A stretch of 64,000 bases of DNA, from positions 97,422,599 to 97,486,598 of the forward strand of contig CM060911.1 in assembly GCA_030737875.1 (NCBI GenBank). Direction: 5' to 3'. Positions 1 to 11,650 of the stretch are shown here, piece after piece. This stretch comes from Allium sativum (lineage: Eukaryota; Streptophyta; Magnoliopsida; Asparagales; Amaryllidaceae). Position numbers and translations under genes: made by a program. Numbering within the stretch: the stretch's first letter is position 1; each line of letters begins with the position of its first letter. The notes beneath the pieces are model-generated. The model saw only the letters and a program-made list of their open reading frames with translations. It searched no databases and had not been told where the DNA came from.

Positions 1-550
1 CACATAAACTTGGACGATTTTTACCTTACTATAACCGAATTTTTTTTGATATTAAAGTCCAGTGATATTATAATAATGTCTAATCAAATAAATAACCAAA
101 TAGTAGAACGCTTGCATCTCACGCTCCACATACATAGTATAAAATAAAAAACCGCAGGGGGCTTATTGGATATTGGATTCCGACTATGACAAGGTATGGG
201 ACCACCTCCCGATCAGTGTACTCTAGAGGGGATACACTAGGGGTCTGAAAGAACATCTTGCAACCCGGCCACACATGACCGCCGACTCATTTAGCTTCAG
301 TGTAGCGAATATATTATCACCCACGGTTGTCGGCCGTCCAACCGTAACCCATAAGATACAGAATCGAAAGAAGACTAAATATTTGAATTTTCTATAGATC
401 GGTGACAAATACACCCTGCTTGGGTATGACCCACCTAGCCATGCTACCTACCCGATTTTTGTCATTTCCCGGTTGTGAGGCATGAGGCTACGTTAATCTT
501 TCAGAACACCTGGTCACCATTCACTTTGAATGTCACATCGTCAAACCCGT
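1..550. other. Unassigned left flank
   Basis: No convincing gene or terminal repeat is visible. The short reading frames here have no recognisable domain. The segment ends directly at the U5-type terminus of LTR G and does not carry the PBS expected on the internal side of a minus-strand 5' LTR. The neighbouring LTR is therefore a solo LTR or the 3' LTR of its element. Confidence 0.4.
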
Positions 551-1064
551 TGAAACGACCCGAACTTCCCTAGTCTTCGAAGAGAAGAGAAATAACGGAT
601 TGATTTGAGAACAAGACGAATTAGAACACAAATGGAAGAACATTTCATTGTTAATTACCACAATTCCATCAGAATACAAGAATATAAAGAGTACGAATAA
701 ATATTACACATCACAAAAATATCAGAGATTCATATTACACTACATAGCAGCGGAAAATAATACAAAACACAACTGAAAGAGATAAACGGATACAGAGCTT
801 TTCGAATATCGTTCCAGCTGCAAACCAGGATCCTGTGAATATAAATCTGCAAAACCAAAACTACTAGCTGCCCAAGTGGAAAATAGGGGCACCCAGAGTT
901 TAGGTTAAAATAATAAACTTCAGGTCAGTCATGTGACTGGTGTGAGAACTAAAACAGTTATTTAAAACTTTACTTTGAAATGCAGTAAATCAAGGGGCCA
1001 CGCTGTATAACACGGAACGGGTTTCCTCCCAAGAATACTAGTGCATAGTTTTGGAAAAAATGAA

Positions 1065-1135
1065 GCTATTATAAGACTCAGGTCCCATCACACAATGCAA
1101 CGCAAGCCGGAGGATAGAGTTTAACTTATAATAGC
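1065..1135 (-). other. Conserved leader hairpin, copy in LTR G
   Basis: Arms GCTATTATAAG and CTTATAATAGC pair perfectly over 11 bp. An inner helix ACTC/GAGT follows, then a loop that is nearly invariant between families. Relative to A and D the third pair is changed on both sides (C:G to T:A), so pairing is kept. It lies about 515-585 nt from the U5 end, probably in the transcribed R/U5 leader. Its function is unknown; structural selection is inferred from covariation. Confidence 0.7.
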
Positions 1136-1812
1136 CAAACATGCTTGGTACGTTTAAAACAAATAATTTTGATACTATTATAGTGTAAAGTCTATGAAAA
1201 CAACTTCAAATATAAATGTATCAATCATAGACGGCATAGTGCCCCATCCCACTATGTCGCCATACTAGGCTCTACAAATAAAACCGAATATCACGTATTG
1301 GAAATTGGATTTTCGTCATGAGTCGAGGCCAGGGATGGATCCTCTCCACTTCGAGACACTCTAGCAAATGCCTTAGGATTCCCCGCAGAGAACCCTGGAT
1401 CGGTTGGGCCGGTCCATACTTACGTTAGTGGATTGGCAATTCCTGAACACACGTTTCCCGGTCCTATCGGACCTATATCCATCGGCTCCGAAGAGAGCGA
1501 CATATCCAAGGCGCCTCGCAATCCAACAACCATATAGGTAAAATAACAACAATGTCAAGGCTAGTAAAACGCTGACATCACCCATAGGTAGAAAGAAACG
1601 TCATGTTCTCTGAACGGTCTGATCCCCTTTTTGACTCATACCGAGGTGTAAGGCCCGCGAATTAATACCATACACAAAACTACGTTGTGTTAAAGCCGTG
1701 CTTTGAACATCAACCAAAAGACTCTGCTTTTCAACATAAGTCTTGATCACTGCATCTCAGCATGCCACACAGGCAATTCATGCCATGCGACTGATATCTA
1801 TCGATATATAAC

Positions 1813-1864
1813 CTCTGAGCTCGTACGTCTCAGAGAAGGGCATTAAGCAAGAGAATAAATTCTC
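1813..1864 (-). other. Conserved CTCTGAG hairpin plus GAGAAT/ATTCTC inverted repeat, LTR G copy 1
   Basis: Arms CTCTGAG and CTCAGAG enclose a 9-nt loop at 1813-1835. The inverted repeat GAGAAT-aa-ATTCTC follows at 1851-1864. The same pair is found in LTRs A, B and D at a similar distance from the U5 end. Confidence 0.6.
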
Positions 1865-2790
1865 CGCCGCCAAACAGATATATATTTAATAGAAATCAAT
1901 CACCATAGAATAAAATGCAATGCCAGACACACAATCCATTTACAAGTTCGTTCTGGGTCTGAACGAAACCGGAGGCACCTTATTCCTCGTCTCGTATGTC
2001 CAATATAGGAGAGAGGTCCTCGCATATCCGTCGATCTCCAAGTACGTCTGGACGATCACCACTTATTATCTTGTATTGGGAGTACATCCCAATCAAAACA
2101 TCAGTAATCATCCAAACGATGTCAAGACCTCTGGTCTTTAACCATTGTCTTCATCATCGACTTATCGTCGAATCAGTTATTCAGAATGGGTATAAACGTA
2201 GCCTTTCCGAATAACCCGCGTATATAATAAATAAGTGCTATAAAGACACAACATACGCCTCATTCCAATTCTGAATACTCTTTTATTCAAATATTTATAT
2301 TCTTTAGGAAAGGTTCCCATTAATTTTATCAAAGATAAATTCTTTAAAATTTATTCTTTAATCTTCCTTTGGATGTCAATTCAAACCATGTTATGGTTTT
2401 CCAAACTAGTTAGGGTTAGCGCACCTTACCGAATTAATCATTTATTTAATTTCCCAATCCCAACCTATTCATCCCATGGAGTAAAACTGGTAATTATCCA
2501 TAACTAACACCACGGTCTTATCGGTAAATATAATTACCATTTCCAGTTCAAATCTAATTAAAGATTTAACTATCGCTTGGAGCAAAATTGGTGATACTCC
2601 TCTCTCGATCATTTCCCAAATTTATAATTTAAATTATCAATTCACATTTCAATCTAAGTAAAGATTCATTAAAACTCCACTTAGTTTTAATCTTCCCAAA
2701 AATCAATATTAATGATTATTTAACTTTGGAAACACAAACATGTCGCATCGACAATCTGCACCATACCATTGATTCCTGCCGATATATAAC

Positions 2791-2842
2791 CTCTGAGCTC
2801 GTACGTCTCAGAGAAGAGTGTTAAGCAAGAGAATAAATTCTC
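2791..2842 (-). repeat. Second copy of the CTCTGAG/GAGAAT structure in LTR G
   Basis: Nearly the same sequence as 1813-1864, about 978 bp further in. The flanking CGATATATAACC and CCGCC blocks are also repeated, so the surrounding stretch was duplicated inside the LTR. LTRs A, B and D carry a single copy. Confidence 0.6.
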
Positions 2843-2925
2843 CGCCACCAATCAGATATATATTTAGCAGAGATCAACCATACAGTTCGAAATACAATGA
2901 TAGACATGTAATCATGCCTTTGATC

Positions 2926-3496
2926 GGGTTAAAGAACTAATGTCATTTAAAACACAGTTCACGATAAACCGAAATCACATTCCATTAATTATGGAGCCTT
3001 CACGGAAAATAAATCAATATATAATCGATATCAATTTCCGTATCCGACTAATAATATAAATGGAATAACGGCAAGGCCTTTTAAATTCCATATGTATTAA
3101 TAGTCTTCCTCTACAGAAGTTCACTTCGATTATGATCAATTGAATTCCATTCAACTCCAATTTAATACATTAAATTGGAAAACTTTACTTTGGAAAATTC
3201 CCGTTAAATCTTAATAAAGAGATTTATCAATCCCAAATCACGTTTCACTGTAAATCGGGCTAAAGAACGAATGTCGTTAAAAACACAGTTCATAATAAAC
3301 CCAAATCGCATTCCATTAATTATCGGGTTAAAGAACAAGTGTTATTTAAAACACTGTTCACGATAAACCCAAAAATCAATTCCAATTAAATATTAATTAA
3401 TTGGTATACTTCATTAAATCTAAATAAAATGATTTAATCTTTTCTCAAACGGGTTTTAAGAACAGTTTTAATGAAGACACCATTCACGATAAACCC
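2926..3496 (-). repeat. Four GGGTT...AACCC hairpin modules in LTR G
   Basis: Modules lie at 2926-2970, 3257-3302, 3325-3370 and 3451-3496. Each is about 46 nt with an outer helix GGGTT (or GGGCT)/AAACCC, a middle helix GAAC/GTTC and in the best copy (3325-3370) an inner helix AGTGT/ACACT around an AT-rich loop. Homologous modules occur in B (three per LTR) and in C. Sequence between modules is much less conserved than the modules. Confidence 0.65.
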
Positions 3497-4154
3497 AAAT
3501 CCCATTTGATATTAAATACAAGGCTCTGAATAGAAAATATATCGGCTTATATTCAATATCAAATTCTGAAATCAACAAATATCGTATTGGATTAATGATA
3601 TACATATATCTTCAAAATTCCTCCACAATATCCATATAATCACGGAATCTAATATCAAAATATTCCGGAGATAATTTCGATTCAAATCCATTCCAATTCA
3701 TATATTGGAAATTCTGGTTATTTTTAAAACCGTTTCAAATCCCATTTATTTATTTAAAAATATTGGATTATAATTCTAGTTCATTTCGATAAAAATATAT
3801 TTTTCTATTTTCAAATATGGAATTTTTCAGCCCAATTCTTTCCAAATAATTTATTATGATTTTACACAAATTATTGATATTTTTAATAATTTTATCAAGG
3901 CCCGTACAGTCGATTTCCATAAACGGCCATCGAATTGCACTTACAACGACCTTTTCCAAATTTGATTTGGACATAATTCCAAATCCCACCATTAGATTTC
4001 AAATCTTTAATATTCATTAGAAAGCTCTTTTCGACACGAACCCAATGGTTCCGGTTTTAGGAGAATCCGATGGTCGGATCTCCCGTAATGTCCGTTCGAA
4101 GCTAATGGTCGAAATTCGCGAACTGCCGCGGCGCGACGCGTTCTATTCAGGCCT

Positions 4155-4155
4155 T

Positions 4156-4186
<31 letters not shown>

Positions 4187-4195
4187 ATATATTTC
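4155..4195. repeat. TA microsatellite
   Basis: A run of TATA dinucleotides within LTR G. The corresponding place in LTR B (about 55190-55220) also holds an AT-dinucleotide tract. Confidence 0.85.
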
Positions 4196-4830
4196 GTCAA
4201 TTTCCTTTTTAAAATGTATTTTATAAATCGTTTTAAATTCATTTTCAAAACGATTTCAACTTCATATTCAACTTCAAATCAAAATTGAATATTCCATATC
4301 ATCGATATATAAATGATAACATTTTCAAAACAATAGAATTTGAAATCACTTCCTTTTCGATATTCATTATTGAAATGAATAAAACCGATATAAATATCGT
4401 TCACGTCAAAATGGCATTAATCTAATCAACACAGCTATATATATTTAAATATATTCGTATCCATCCCAAATCGGACATCAAAATCATATTTTGATCTTTT
4501 ACTGAATATTATTTTAAAATATCCATTATTTTAAAATATCCATTATTTTAAAATACTCATTCTTTCTAAAATGGAATCAGACACATTCAATTACCATATA
4601 ATGTGATTATACGGATTTCATATGACATATGTACACAACAACAATCAAATGTAGTCAACCATCATCCAGAGTGCATTCTACACTGCATAAGCATCAAATA
4701 TAAATATTCAACGCTTACACAGCTTGTCAATCAATCGATCGACATACAACTAAATATTGGGATTAGTGTATGTCCAATTTCATTCCAATACCAGTGTGGG
4801 GGTTCAATCAAAAAATAATGAATTTTATTT

Positions 4831-5559
4831 GTGTAGTTGGGCGATGTGCAAAATTTATCCTCCCAATCTGTTTGCTCCAAATTTGGGACCGTACACCAAA
4901 GGTGTAAAGCTACACTTCACCGATTCGGTAAGAATATGGAACCGCGTAATCACAAAATAAATGAATAAAAACAAGTAAGAACACAAAGAAATTTTTATAG
5001 TGGTTCGATTCAATATGAATCTACGTCCACTTTCAATCAATTCTCATTATGATATTCAAGCTTACAACATATGAATTTTCCCTCATTACAATCATTTCTC
5101 TTTTTAACTCTCTTGACGATCTACTTTCACTCAAGTTTGGTGAAGAAAAGGAAAGAGGTTTAACTTTGTGATGAATCTTCAACCACTTATGTGCTTTGAT
5201 CCTTTCCCATGATCTTCATAGATTTCATAGTGAATTAGCATTTGATTTAAGCTTTGGAGAGGATTAGAGATCATTCGAATGATGCTTGAGAGATTTATGG
5301 TGTAGCTTGAATGAGATTGAAGGTGTTTAGATTCAATTATAGAAAGCTCTAATGATCATTAACATTGATTTGATCTTCATTAAGTTAGAAAAGTATTGTT
5401 GAATCCATCGAAGCCATTAGAGAAGTTGTAGATGAGCTTTTAATTTGACGAAGTTTCCTTGTAGAAATGAATTTTCAGTCCCCCCCCCCCAAAAGAATTA
5501 TGAGGGGTATTTATAGGTGATTTTAGCCCAGGTGGCAATTCTGTAATTATGCAGAAAAC
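4831..5559. other. Left part of insertion H, unassigned
   Basis: Similarity to LTR G ends at about 4830 and this block begins TGTAGTTGGGCG. It contains a local inverted repeat around 4898-4922 (AAGGTGTA/TACACTT), a stretch near 4990-5040 resembling plant LTR sequence ('tagtggttcg' and 'tctacgtccac'), a poly-C run at about 5480-5490 and TATTTATAGG at 5508-5517. No domain-bearing frame is present. I could not find a matching terminal repeat near 12712, so the type of insertion is unresolved. Confidence 0.35.
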
Positions 5560-6660
5560 GCAATGACTCCACTCGACATGACTCGTGTCACCATGAATAC
5601 CTTTTACGACATGAATGGTTGAAACGCCTTGACTCGAGTATTAATCCATGCGGCATGACATGCTGTTGTACTGGAACGACATGAATTAATTCATACAATA
5701 TACGGCTTGACTGTTGTTCCCATTCTACCTTTACAGCTGTACATGAGCTGTTGCAAGCTATCAAACGGGATGCCTCTTGCGCCATACGACGTACTTCCAG
5801 AATGAAAGATTAACGACTTGACTTGATGACATGAATATTGTGGCATGAAGTTGCTCACGACACGGAGCTGTTTAAGGCATGGTGACGCTCACGACTTGAT
5901 TTGTTATAATGTGAATAGCGACATGTTTTATCAATAGTTTAACATCATGCAATGAACACGGTTACATCATGTCGTGAGCTCCTTAACGGTTTCAGAGGAC
6001 CTTGCCTTTTATACTCAACGACTTGGAGGTTGGTGAGACATGACAATGGCAACATGATAGCTCTCTGATATGAATCATGTCATCCTATGGCTCCTCCATA
6101 CGCCATGTAATGTGCTTGCGGCACGGTGGAATTTGTGACCCGACATGATTATCTTACGCCTTGGAGCTGCTACGGCATGGATGAGGTCAGTACGGCTTGC
6201 TTTCATTGGTATACGTTTTCGCTATGTAGCACCAACGTCATGGAGGGATTACCGACATGATACCAAACTACGACATGGCTTGATCGCCATGACTGATGCC
6301 GCGATATGAACTCAATGTCGTGGCATATGACATAGTCTAACTGTATTAACGGCATGCAGCGATACGACTTGGTATTAATGACCTTACTTTTCATTATTTA
6401 CGACACGCGATTTAAGTATTTAGATATTCCCTGTCACGACATGCTTTAAACGACATGATGCTAGCGGCTTTAGTGTAAAGGTCACCATGGCGCGCTGAAC
6501 GCCTTAATTCCATGTCATGTTCAATGACTTAGAGTCGTGTCGTGTAAACGACTTGGAACCATCCCGCGTCAGTGACTTAAAGTCATGTCATGTGGATGAC
6601 TGCAGGATCCATGTCGCAGAAACGACTTGAGTCGGTTATGTCGTGTGTCATCTTTCGTAA
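5560..6660. repeat. Array of degenerate CGACATG / CGACTTG motifs
   Basis: Over about 1.1 kb the heptamer family CG(A/G)C(A/T)TG and its complement CATGTCG recur several dozen times at irregular 20-30-nt spacing, mostly preceded by A or TA and followed by A or G. At about 6500-6650 the repetition becomes more regular, with units of roughly 40 nt alternating GACTT and CATGTC. A second smaller cluster lies at 7435-7800. CpG is kept here although the surroundings are AT-rich. The array sits upstream of the H gene. A promoter or enhancer role is inference; an old decayed satellite is the alternative. Confidence 0.55.
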
Positions 6661-7947
6661 ATACTTCTTAGTTCTGAATCGCATTCTAAGAACGGTGTTA
6701 ACATTTGCCCCTCGAAGTTCATGTTATTAGAAATAGCATGGGCTTCGAATCATTATATTTCATGACATCTTTTCCATGTATTTTAGTTAAGTCGTTAGGG
6801 TACTATTGGATTTATGTCTCAAGTCATCACCATGTCACGACTCGTGCTGGCCTCTCCATGCCACGCGAAACCCTCTAAGCTGTTTTGGGCTTCAATCTGA
6901 ACTGACCTTGGCCCAATTATTTCAGCACCCCATATATTATTCCTAACCCGTATGTTCATTCCTAATCCTCTTCTCATTCTAAGGTTTTATCTCGTTAATG
7001 GCAGATTAGGTCAGAGATATCATCGCCTTCCTCATAATTGATTTATTCAACCAAGTCGACGCCTTCATCTCAATCATTGCGACCAAATTCTAACCGACTT
7101 CAACGAACTCCATCAGCCCGATTCGATACCCAAACTCTCGATTTTTGGAGAATTCTTCCTTCAACAATCATTTCAGAGCTTAATACAAGTAACTTTTAGA
7201 TCCAAATTCCTTTTTTTTATGCTAGGACTTGTATAGAATTCAAGGATCTTTTCTTATTTCCGATAAAGCGATGATCTTGTGAATCGATTTTGGCTGTTTT
7301 TTGTTATTGAGATGCTTGTGAATCAAAAACAAGTTGAATTATAATAAGTATACTTGTGTATGAGGGCTCTGAAATTCTTTGATTCTCTTTAAACCCCAAC
7401 TTCTATGTAATACATACGATTTGCATTTTATGTCGTTCCAGCGTCATGAGTTTCAAACCATGCTTGAGCGACATGACTTTAACGCCATAAAAAGCCTTGA
7501 ATTGGGCAATGATAATCGTATGAGTTGTTCTTGAACTTTTTTGTTATATTGCACACCAATTTCTTGCCGAAATGTCCGAATCACGAATTTTATTGTTTTA
7601 TCATAGTTGTTGTATGATCCTTTTTAAAGCCAGGACCTCTGTATTTGACGCTGAATTGCTTTTAGGGTCTTATGTCGGGAGTTGTCATATGGACCGGCAT
7701 GAATCTCAAGTCGTAGATCGACACGAGTTCCATGTCATGATCCGAAACGGATTTCAAATCGTGGCAACGACACGTACAAGTCATCATGCCGCTACTACGG
7801 TATGGAGGACTATGCCATAACGACCAAACCCTAATGTCGTCAAACGTCTTACTTCAACATTTTCGATGCTTTGATGTATTTTCACACCTTTATTCTTCGA
7901 ATTTTTCTGCTAGAAAACTGAAACGTATTCAAGTATATCTGTGTAGA
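6661..7947 (+). promoter_or_regulatory. Putative promoter and 5' leader of the H gene
   Basis: This stretch lies between the motif array and the first good coding frame at 7948. It has a TATA-like CATATATTATT at about 6930 followed by a pyrimidine-rich stretch. A second small cluster of CATG/CGACATG-like motifs occurs at 7435-7800. The frames at 7572-7820 and before 7948 have no recognisable domain. No start site can be fixed by eye. Confidence 0.3.
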
Positions 7948-8637
7948 ATGACTACTGAAAAGCAAGTTCTTCCTCAAAGTAAAAAGACCTCCTCGGTTCA
8001 AACCGATCCTTCCTTAAACAAGGCTTCTGAAACTGAAACAACCATAACCTCTAGCCAAGTTTCTGCTCCCCTCCCTTTGGATCTCCGCCCGATTAAAGCT
8101 AGGGACCCACCGAGACAGTCTACCACCCTAACTCAGGAGCAATACGAACTGTTATGTGGTCAATATGGAATTCCTCTTACGGATGCTATATTACCAAAAG
8201 ATGGCGTCTTTGCTGACGACCCTCCTGTTGGATATGTTGCTGTAAATAAACAAATGCTAGCAGCTGGGGCTATCCCCCCTTTTAATCCTTTTTTAGGGCG
8301 AATCCTAAACTGTCTAGGCATTGCTCCTTTCCAACTTTACCCTAATGGTTACACTGTTTTATTGGGCCTCTATGTTCTTTTCATGGATACGACAAAGCAA
8401 GAGCCTACTTTCCAGGAACTTCGTTACCTGTGTTCTTTTAAGATTAGGAAGGACACCCCCTCTATTATGCATGCTAAAGGTGCCAGAAATCGGAAGCTTT
8501 TTCACAAATTACCGGACAGTGTTTCAGGATTTTTAAACCAATTCTTCTTTGTTAGGTGCCCCGAACCATTTCGAGGGAAGTGGACAGACGGAGGTATGTA
8601 TAGTTTACTGAGAGGCTTTGACTTTACTTTCCTTTGA
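7948..8637 (+). pseudogene. H gene, exon 1a: PF04195-like domain
   Basis: About 229 residues are open from the ATG at 7948. After a polar N-terminus of about 60 residues, the core shows the family pattern: a GYVAVN strand, an FNPFLGRILNCLGI helix, a QLYPNGY turn and a hydrophobic helix (LLGLYVLFM) with a Phe/Leu/Cys-rich continuation. It ends at TGA 8635-8637. The homologous continuation (SYTFLNYFV) is found at once in another frame, so a single-base frameshift near 8630 is the likely break. An upstream extension to 7786 is open but falls in the CATG-motif cluster and looks non-coding. Confidence 0.6.
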
Positions 8638-9447
8638 GTTATACGTTCTTAAATTACTTCGTTCGAAATGCAGTACTCCCTACCCTGATTAAGGACAACA
8701 AAGCATCGTCTTCTCTTAAAGCCACATACGAAACACTGAAAGCTATTGACGAGGCTAAGAGAAGTAGAAAACTATTAGTTACTGAAAATGTTCTTCGCCA
8801 ATATAAACTACTTCACCACTTGAGGAAGTTTTTATGCAAGGTTGGACCTTCCACTCCTAAACCTAACCCTGCAGAGTCGAACGTCGGTTGTTCTAATGAC
8901 AGAAATGTAACTCAGGCCGATGAAAACCCTATTATTGACCCTTCTTTAAAAAGATGTTCAGGGCCTACTAGTGGAAGAACATGGCCCTTGTTAATGACTT
9001 TGAATAAGGATGAAGATTCTAACCATCATAGGGGCGAGGATCCTACAACATCGGTTGAGTTGACTGAGAAAGAGAACACTTTCCCGCATTCTGAGCCAGA
9101 ATCAGATTTCGAACAGGTTAAGAGAGATAACAGGGAAGTGAATCCTTCTGAATTTGAGCGCAAGACTGAATATGATGGGGAAGACATAATTGCATAAAAA
9201 ACTGATCCAAATATTGAGACTATAATTGGAGATTTTCCTACTGAAAATGCAGCTAAGGTAGATTCTGCAGGTACATTTGACAATTTGAGTGATCTCAACT
9301 CTGCTAGATACCTTAGTCAGGATGGTACGGTTACTCAGCCTCTCAACCCTCAAACCATAGATAACGGACATAGGGATGCAGCCTCAACCGAGTCAGAAAG
9401 GCATCTTAAATCTTTAGGAATCCCCTTAGACCCAGGGGATATGACCG
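8634..9447 (+). pseudogene. H gene, exon 1b: linker, one in-frame stop
   Basis: This continues the H protein in frame from SYTFLNYF through a basic helix-rich part (to about 8850) into an acidic Ser/Glu/Asp-rich linker without recognisable domain. A TAA at 9195-9197 interrupts an otherwise open frame that runs on past 9447. The exon is proposed to end at 9447, where a GT donor gives a phase matching the acceptor at 9583. The frame stays open into the proposed intron, so the splice is inferred from phase and loss of protein-like composition. Confidence 0.5.
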
Positions 9448-9583
9448 GTCTATTAATAATACTATCTTTTAAAGAAATTCATCTTGTGCATTCCAATTCC
9501 TTTTCTGTATTTGTATCTTGCTTTAGCATTTGTAGAAACTTTGTAGTTTCAAGTATCAGACACTCATTCATAACACATTTCAG
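9448..9583 (+). other. Predicted intron 1 of the H gene
   Basis: It is 136 bp and T-rich, with donor G/GTCTAT and acceptor ACACATTTCAG. It joins codon phase 1 on both sides. The donor is weaker than that of intron 2. Confidence 0.45.
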
Positions 9584-10266
9584 GTCTAGACATGCACGGA
9601 AGACGCTCGTTAGGAATCAGATCAGAATTTAGTAAAAGGAGCAAAGCTTTCGATCCAAAGCACTTACTACGATCCGAACCTCAGCAATTATCACATCACC
9701 GCGAGCAGCTCCATCCTCCTCTGCCCTTGAAACCCTCTTCTCAGTCTTTAAATGCATCAGAATCCATCCTGACTGAGGAACAGAGGAAGAAGATACGTGA
9801 GGAAGAAGAGGAAGAGGCTAGAAGATGCAGTTGGCTAAGGGAAGACGCTCCCGATGAAGGGGAGCGAGGGAGGAAACGAGGAAGGGATGGTTCTTGTAAG
9901 CATTCCCGAGTAGAAAAGCTTCCTATTAAGGCCCGAATTCCTTTATCGTCCGGCCCTTCCGGTCAGTCAGTCGAGATCCATTTGATTATTAATAAACCTC
10001 GCCACACTCCTGGTTCAACAAATGTCTCTTTTTCCGAAAATCTCCCAGGTTGGAACTTGAAAGGGCTTTACTTTGATCGTGGAGTAGGTATAACTGATGC
10101 AGATGATTTTCTCAAGGAGGTGGAAGCGGTTATAAGTCAAACACACACCCAATTTGATACTGCTAAGAGTCATCTCGAAACAAAATGGAACATCGTAAGA
10201 GATGCTTTTTTACAAAAAGCTGCGCTGATGGGAGAAACTTGGCGACGACCTCCAAAAGCGCCATAA
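9584..10266 (+). pseudogene. H gene, exon 2a: charged region
   Basis: It is open for about 227 residues. A Pro/Ser/Gln-rich start is followed by a Glu-run and Arg-rich segment (about 9775-9910, pattern EERKK...EEEEEEARR then GRKRGRDG, a possible nuclear localisation signal) and then a more globular segment ending in helical repeats. It terminates at TAA 10264-10266. The coiled-coil continuation is in another frame from about 10245, implying a small indel there. Confidence 0.5.
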
Positions 10267-11126
10267 TTCCCATCTCACAAAAATTGCCAAGTTGGAGAGT
10301 AATAAAGTCAAATGGGAAAAAGTTTTGGATGATCGTGACGCTACTATCGCGATTCTCAATAAAAGAGTCGCAGAGTTAGAAGCGTCAGATAATGAGATCA
10401 AGAAGTTCCGGGAAGAACTCGATGCTTCCAAGCAAAAAAAGGATGCCATAACTGCCAAGCGAAATGTTGATGCCATGCTAGCTGTAGAGAAGGATTTCTC
10501 CAAACAATATCGGGAAGATGCCTCAAATCTTCTTAAGGAGGTAAAATCTCTGAAGGCTTCTAACCAGACATTGATGGCCAAGGTCGAGTCTCTTAAGAAG
10601 GACAATATAACTGCAGAAGAAACTCACAAACAGGCTATGGGCGAAGCTGATGATGACATGTTTCGCTTCTATGTATACAGTGTCATGAGCCGTGGGAGTT
10701 TGCATTACTTAGGGGATAGTTTTGCACGTACATTGTCTCTTTTTTGGGAGCGAGTGCTTGAGATTAACGGTGATGATTGTAGCAAGGACGAACTCAATAT
10801 CAAACTCCTAGATGATAGGTCCAGAGAGGCTTTGGCAGAAGGAAAGGCAAAACAAATAGACTAGAGGGCTGGTACTTCTGGTGAGCAAGTTCAAACCCAA
10901 CCTGATGTCAACCCTCTTACTGATCCCTCGGCCCTTGAAGCTTCCGGCTCACAGACATTAGTTAACCCAGTCGATGCTTCTAAAGAGAAAGATGTTGTTA
11001 CTGAGGGAAATATCAATAAAAAGAACACTGTTGAAGAGCACGGTGGAGACGACGAGGTTGATGATGACAATCCTGATCATTGGAGAATTGAGCACAGGAA
11101 TCCCCCAGAAAATCTTCTTGATTCAG
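10245..11126 (+). pseudogene. H gene, exon 2b: coiled coil and acidic tail
   Basis: From about 10292 a strongly charged heptad-type helix (alternating Leu/Val/Ile with Lys/Glu/Asp; segments such as VAELEASDNEIKKFREEL) extends for about 110 residues. A short globular part with Phe/Tyr/Trp residues follows. TAG at 10862-10864 interrupts the frame, which continues open as an acidic Asp/Glu/Pro-rich tail to 11126, where CAG/GTAAAA makes a good splice donor. Coiled-coil C-terminal halves are usual for proteins with this N-terminal domain, so the pieces belong to one gene. Confidence 0.55.
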
Positions 11127-11255
11127 GTAAAATTGAAATTGATTATACCCTATCGTGCTTAGAGTCCATTTTCGATTCACCTGGGTCCCTTGCTTATTAT
11201 ACTCGATGTTTCCATACTTTAAATTTAATTTCTCCCTTGTCTTCTCCTACCATAG
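11127..11255 (+). other. Predicted intron 2 of the H gene
   Basis: It is 129 bp, with consensus donor GTAAAA, a long pyrimidine-rich run (about 11220-11250) and acceptor CATAG. Splicing joins a single G to GC in frame and gives a Gly codon. Confidence 0.6.
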
Positions 11256-11650
11256 GCAATACAATAACTACTGGGGATACCAGGATTGATTCGCCATTGG
11301 AAACTTTCCCTCTTACTTCTGTCGTTACTCCCCCTCCTCCTAGTAACACATCCTTACTTATTACAGCTCCCGGGTCACAAGATGCAACGATCGGTGCCCT
11401 CCTGGGTTTGGATGATGTTGACTATAACCTTAGTGATGACGTTGAGGCCATCGAAGCAAACGAAGGTTCCCGAGATATTGTCAAGGGTAAGAAGAAGACT
11501 ATCAAGTCCTCATCGCCTTAGAAGAAAAAGAAGAAGAAAGACATGGAGGCTATCACTTTATCTTCCCAAGAGAATCATAGTAACGTGGAAGAAACCCCTC
11601 CACCTTTGGCTAAGAAGCCTGCTTTGAGATCAAGTGATAGGAAGAAATGA
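11256..11650 (+). pseudogene. H gene, exon 3: C-terminal tail
   Basis: A Thr/Ser/Pro-rich start and an acidic segment (Asp/Glu) are followed by a Lys-rich stretch. TAG at 11519-11521 interrupts, after which the same frame continues Lys-rich to TGA at 11648-11650. No catalytic motif is recognised. Confidence 0.5.

Larger units (their letters stand above)
551..4830 (-). mobile_element. Long LTR, family G (solo or 3' LTR, right end lost)
   Basis: The segment begins TGAAACGACCCGAAC, which matches the reverse-complement U5 terminus of LTR A (TGAGACGACCCGAAA). Reading inward it shares blocks in the same order with the LTRs of A, B and D: a GGGCACCC/CTGCCC motif near 890, the 71-nt leader hairpin (1065-1135), the CTCTGAG hairpin (1813-1835) and several GGGTT...AACCC hairpins (2926-3496). 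In B the same blocks lie on the plus strand, so G is on the minus strand. Similarity to segment C (13184-13450) runs to about 4830 and then stops, so the U3 end is missing. An internal duplication places the CTCTGAG/GAGAAT block at both about 1800 and about 2780. No protein-coding capacity is visible. The boundary at 4830 is approximate. Confidence 0.7.
7948..11650 (+). pseudogene. Decayed gene of the plant 'putative gypsy-type transposon' (PF04195-like) class, three exons
   Basis: The umbrella gene starts at an ATG in a fair context (7948) and ends at TGA 11648-11650. The order is a Ser/Thr-rich N-terminus, a PF04195-like globular domain, an acidic low-complexity linker, a Glu/Arg-rich basic stretch, a coiled coil and a Lys/Ser-rich tail. 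Two introns are supported by phase. Intron 1 is 9448-9583 (G/GTCTAT...TTTCAG/GT) and intron 2 is 11127-11255 (CAG/GTAAAA, pyrimidine tract, CATAG/GC). Both split a codon after base 1 and restore frame. The gene is broken by frameshifts near 8630 and 10245 and in-frame stops at 9195 (TAA), 10862 (TAG) and 11519 (TAG). Family members are common in plant genomes and associated with Ty3-type elements; their biochemical role is not established. It is probably not functional. Confidence 0.6.

Noticed and set aside
551..4830. Target-site duplication for LTR G
   Set aside because: The right end is missing, so no pair can be compared; CCGT at the left alone is not evidence.
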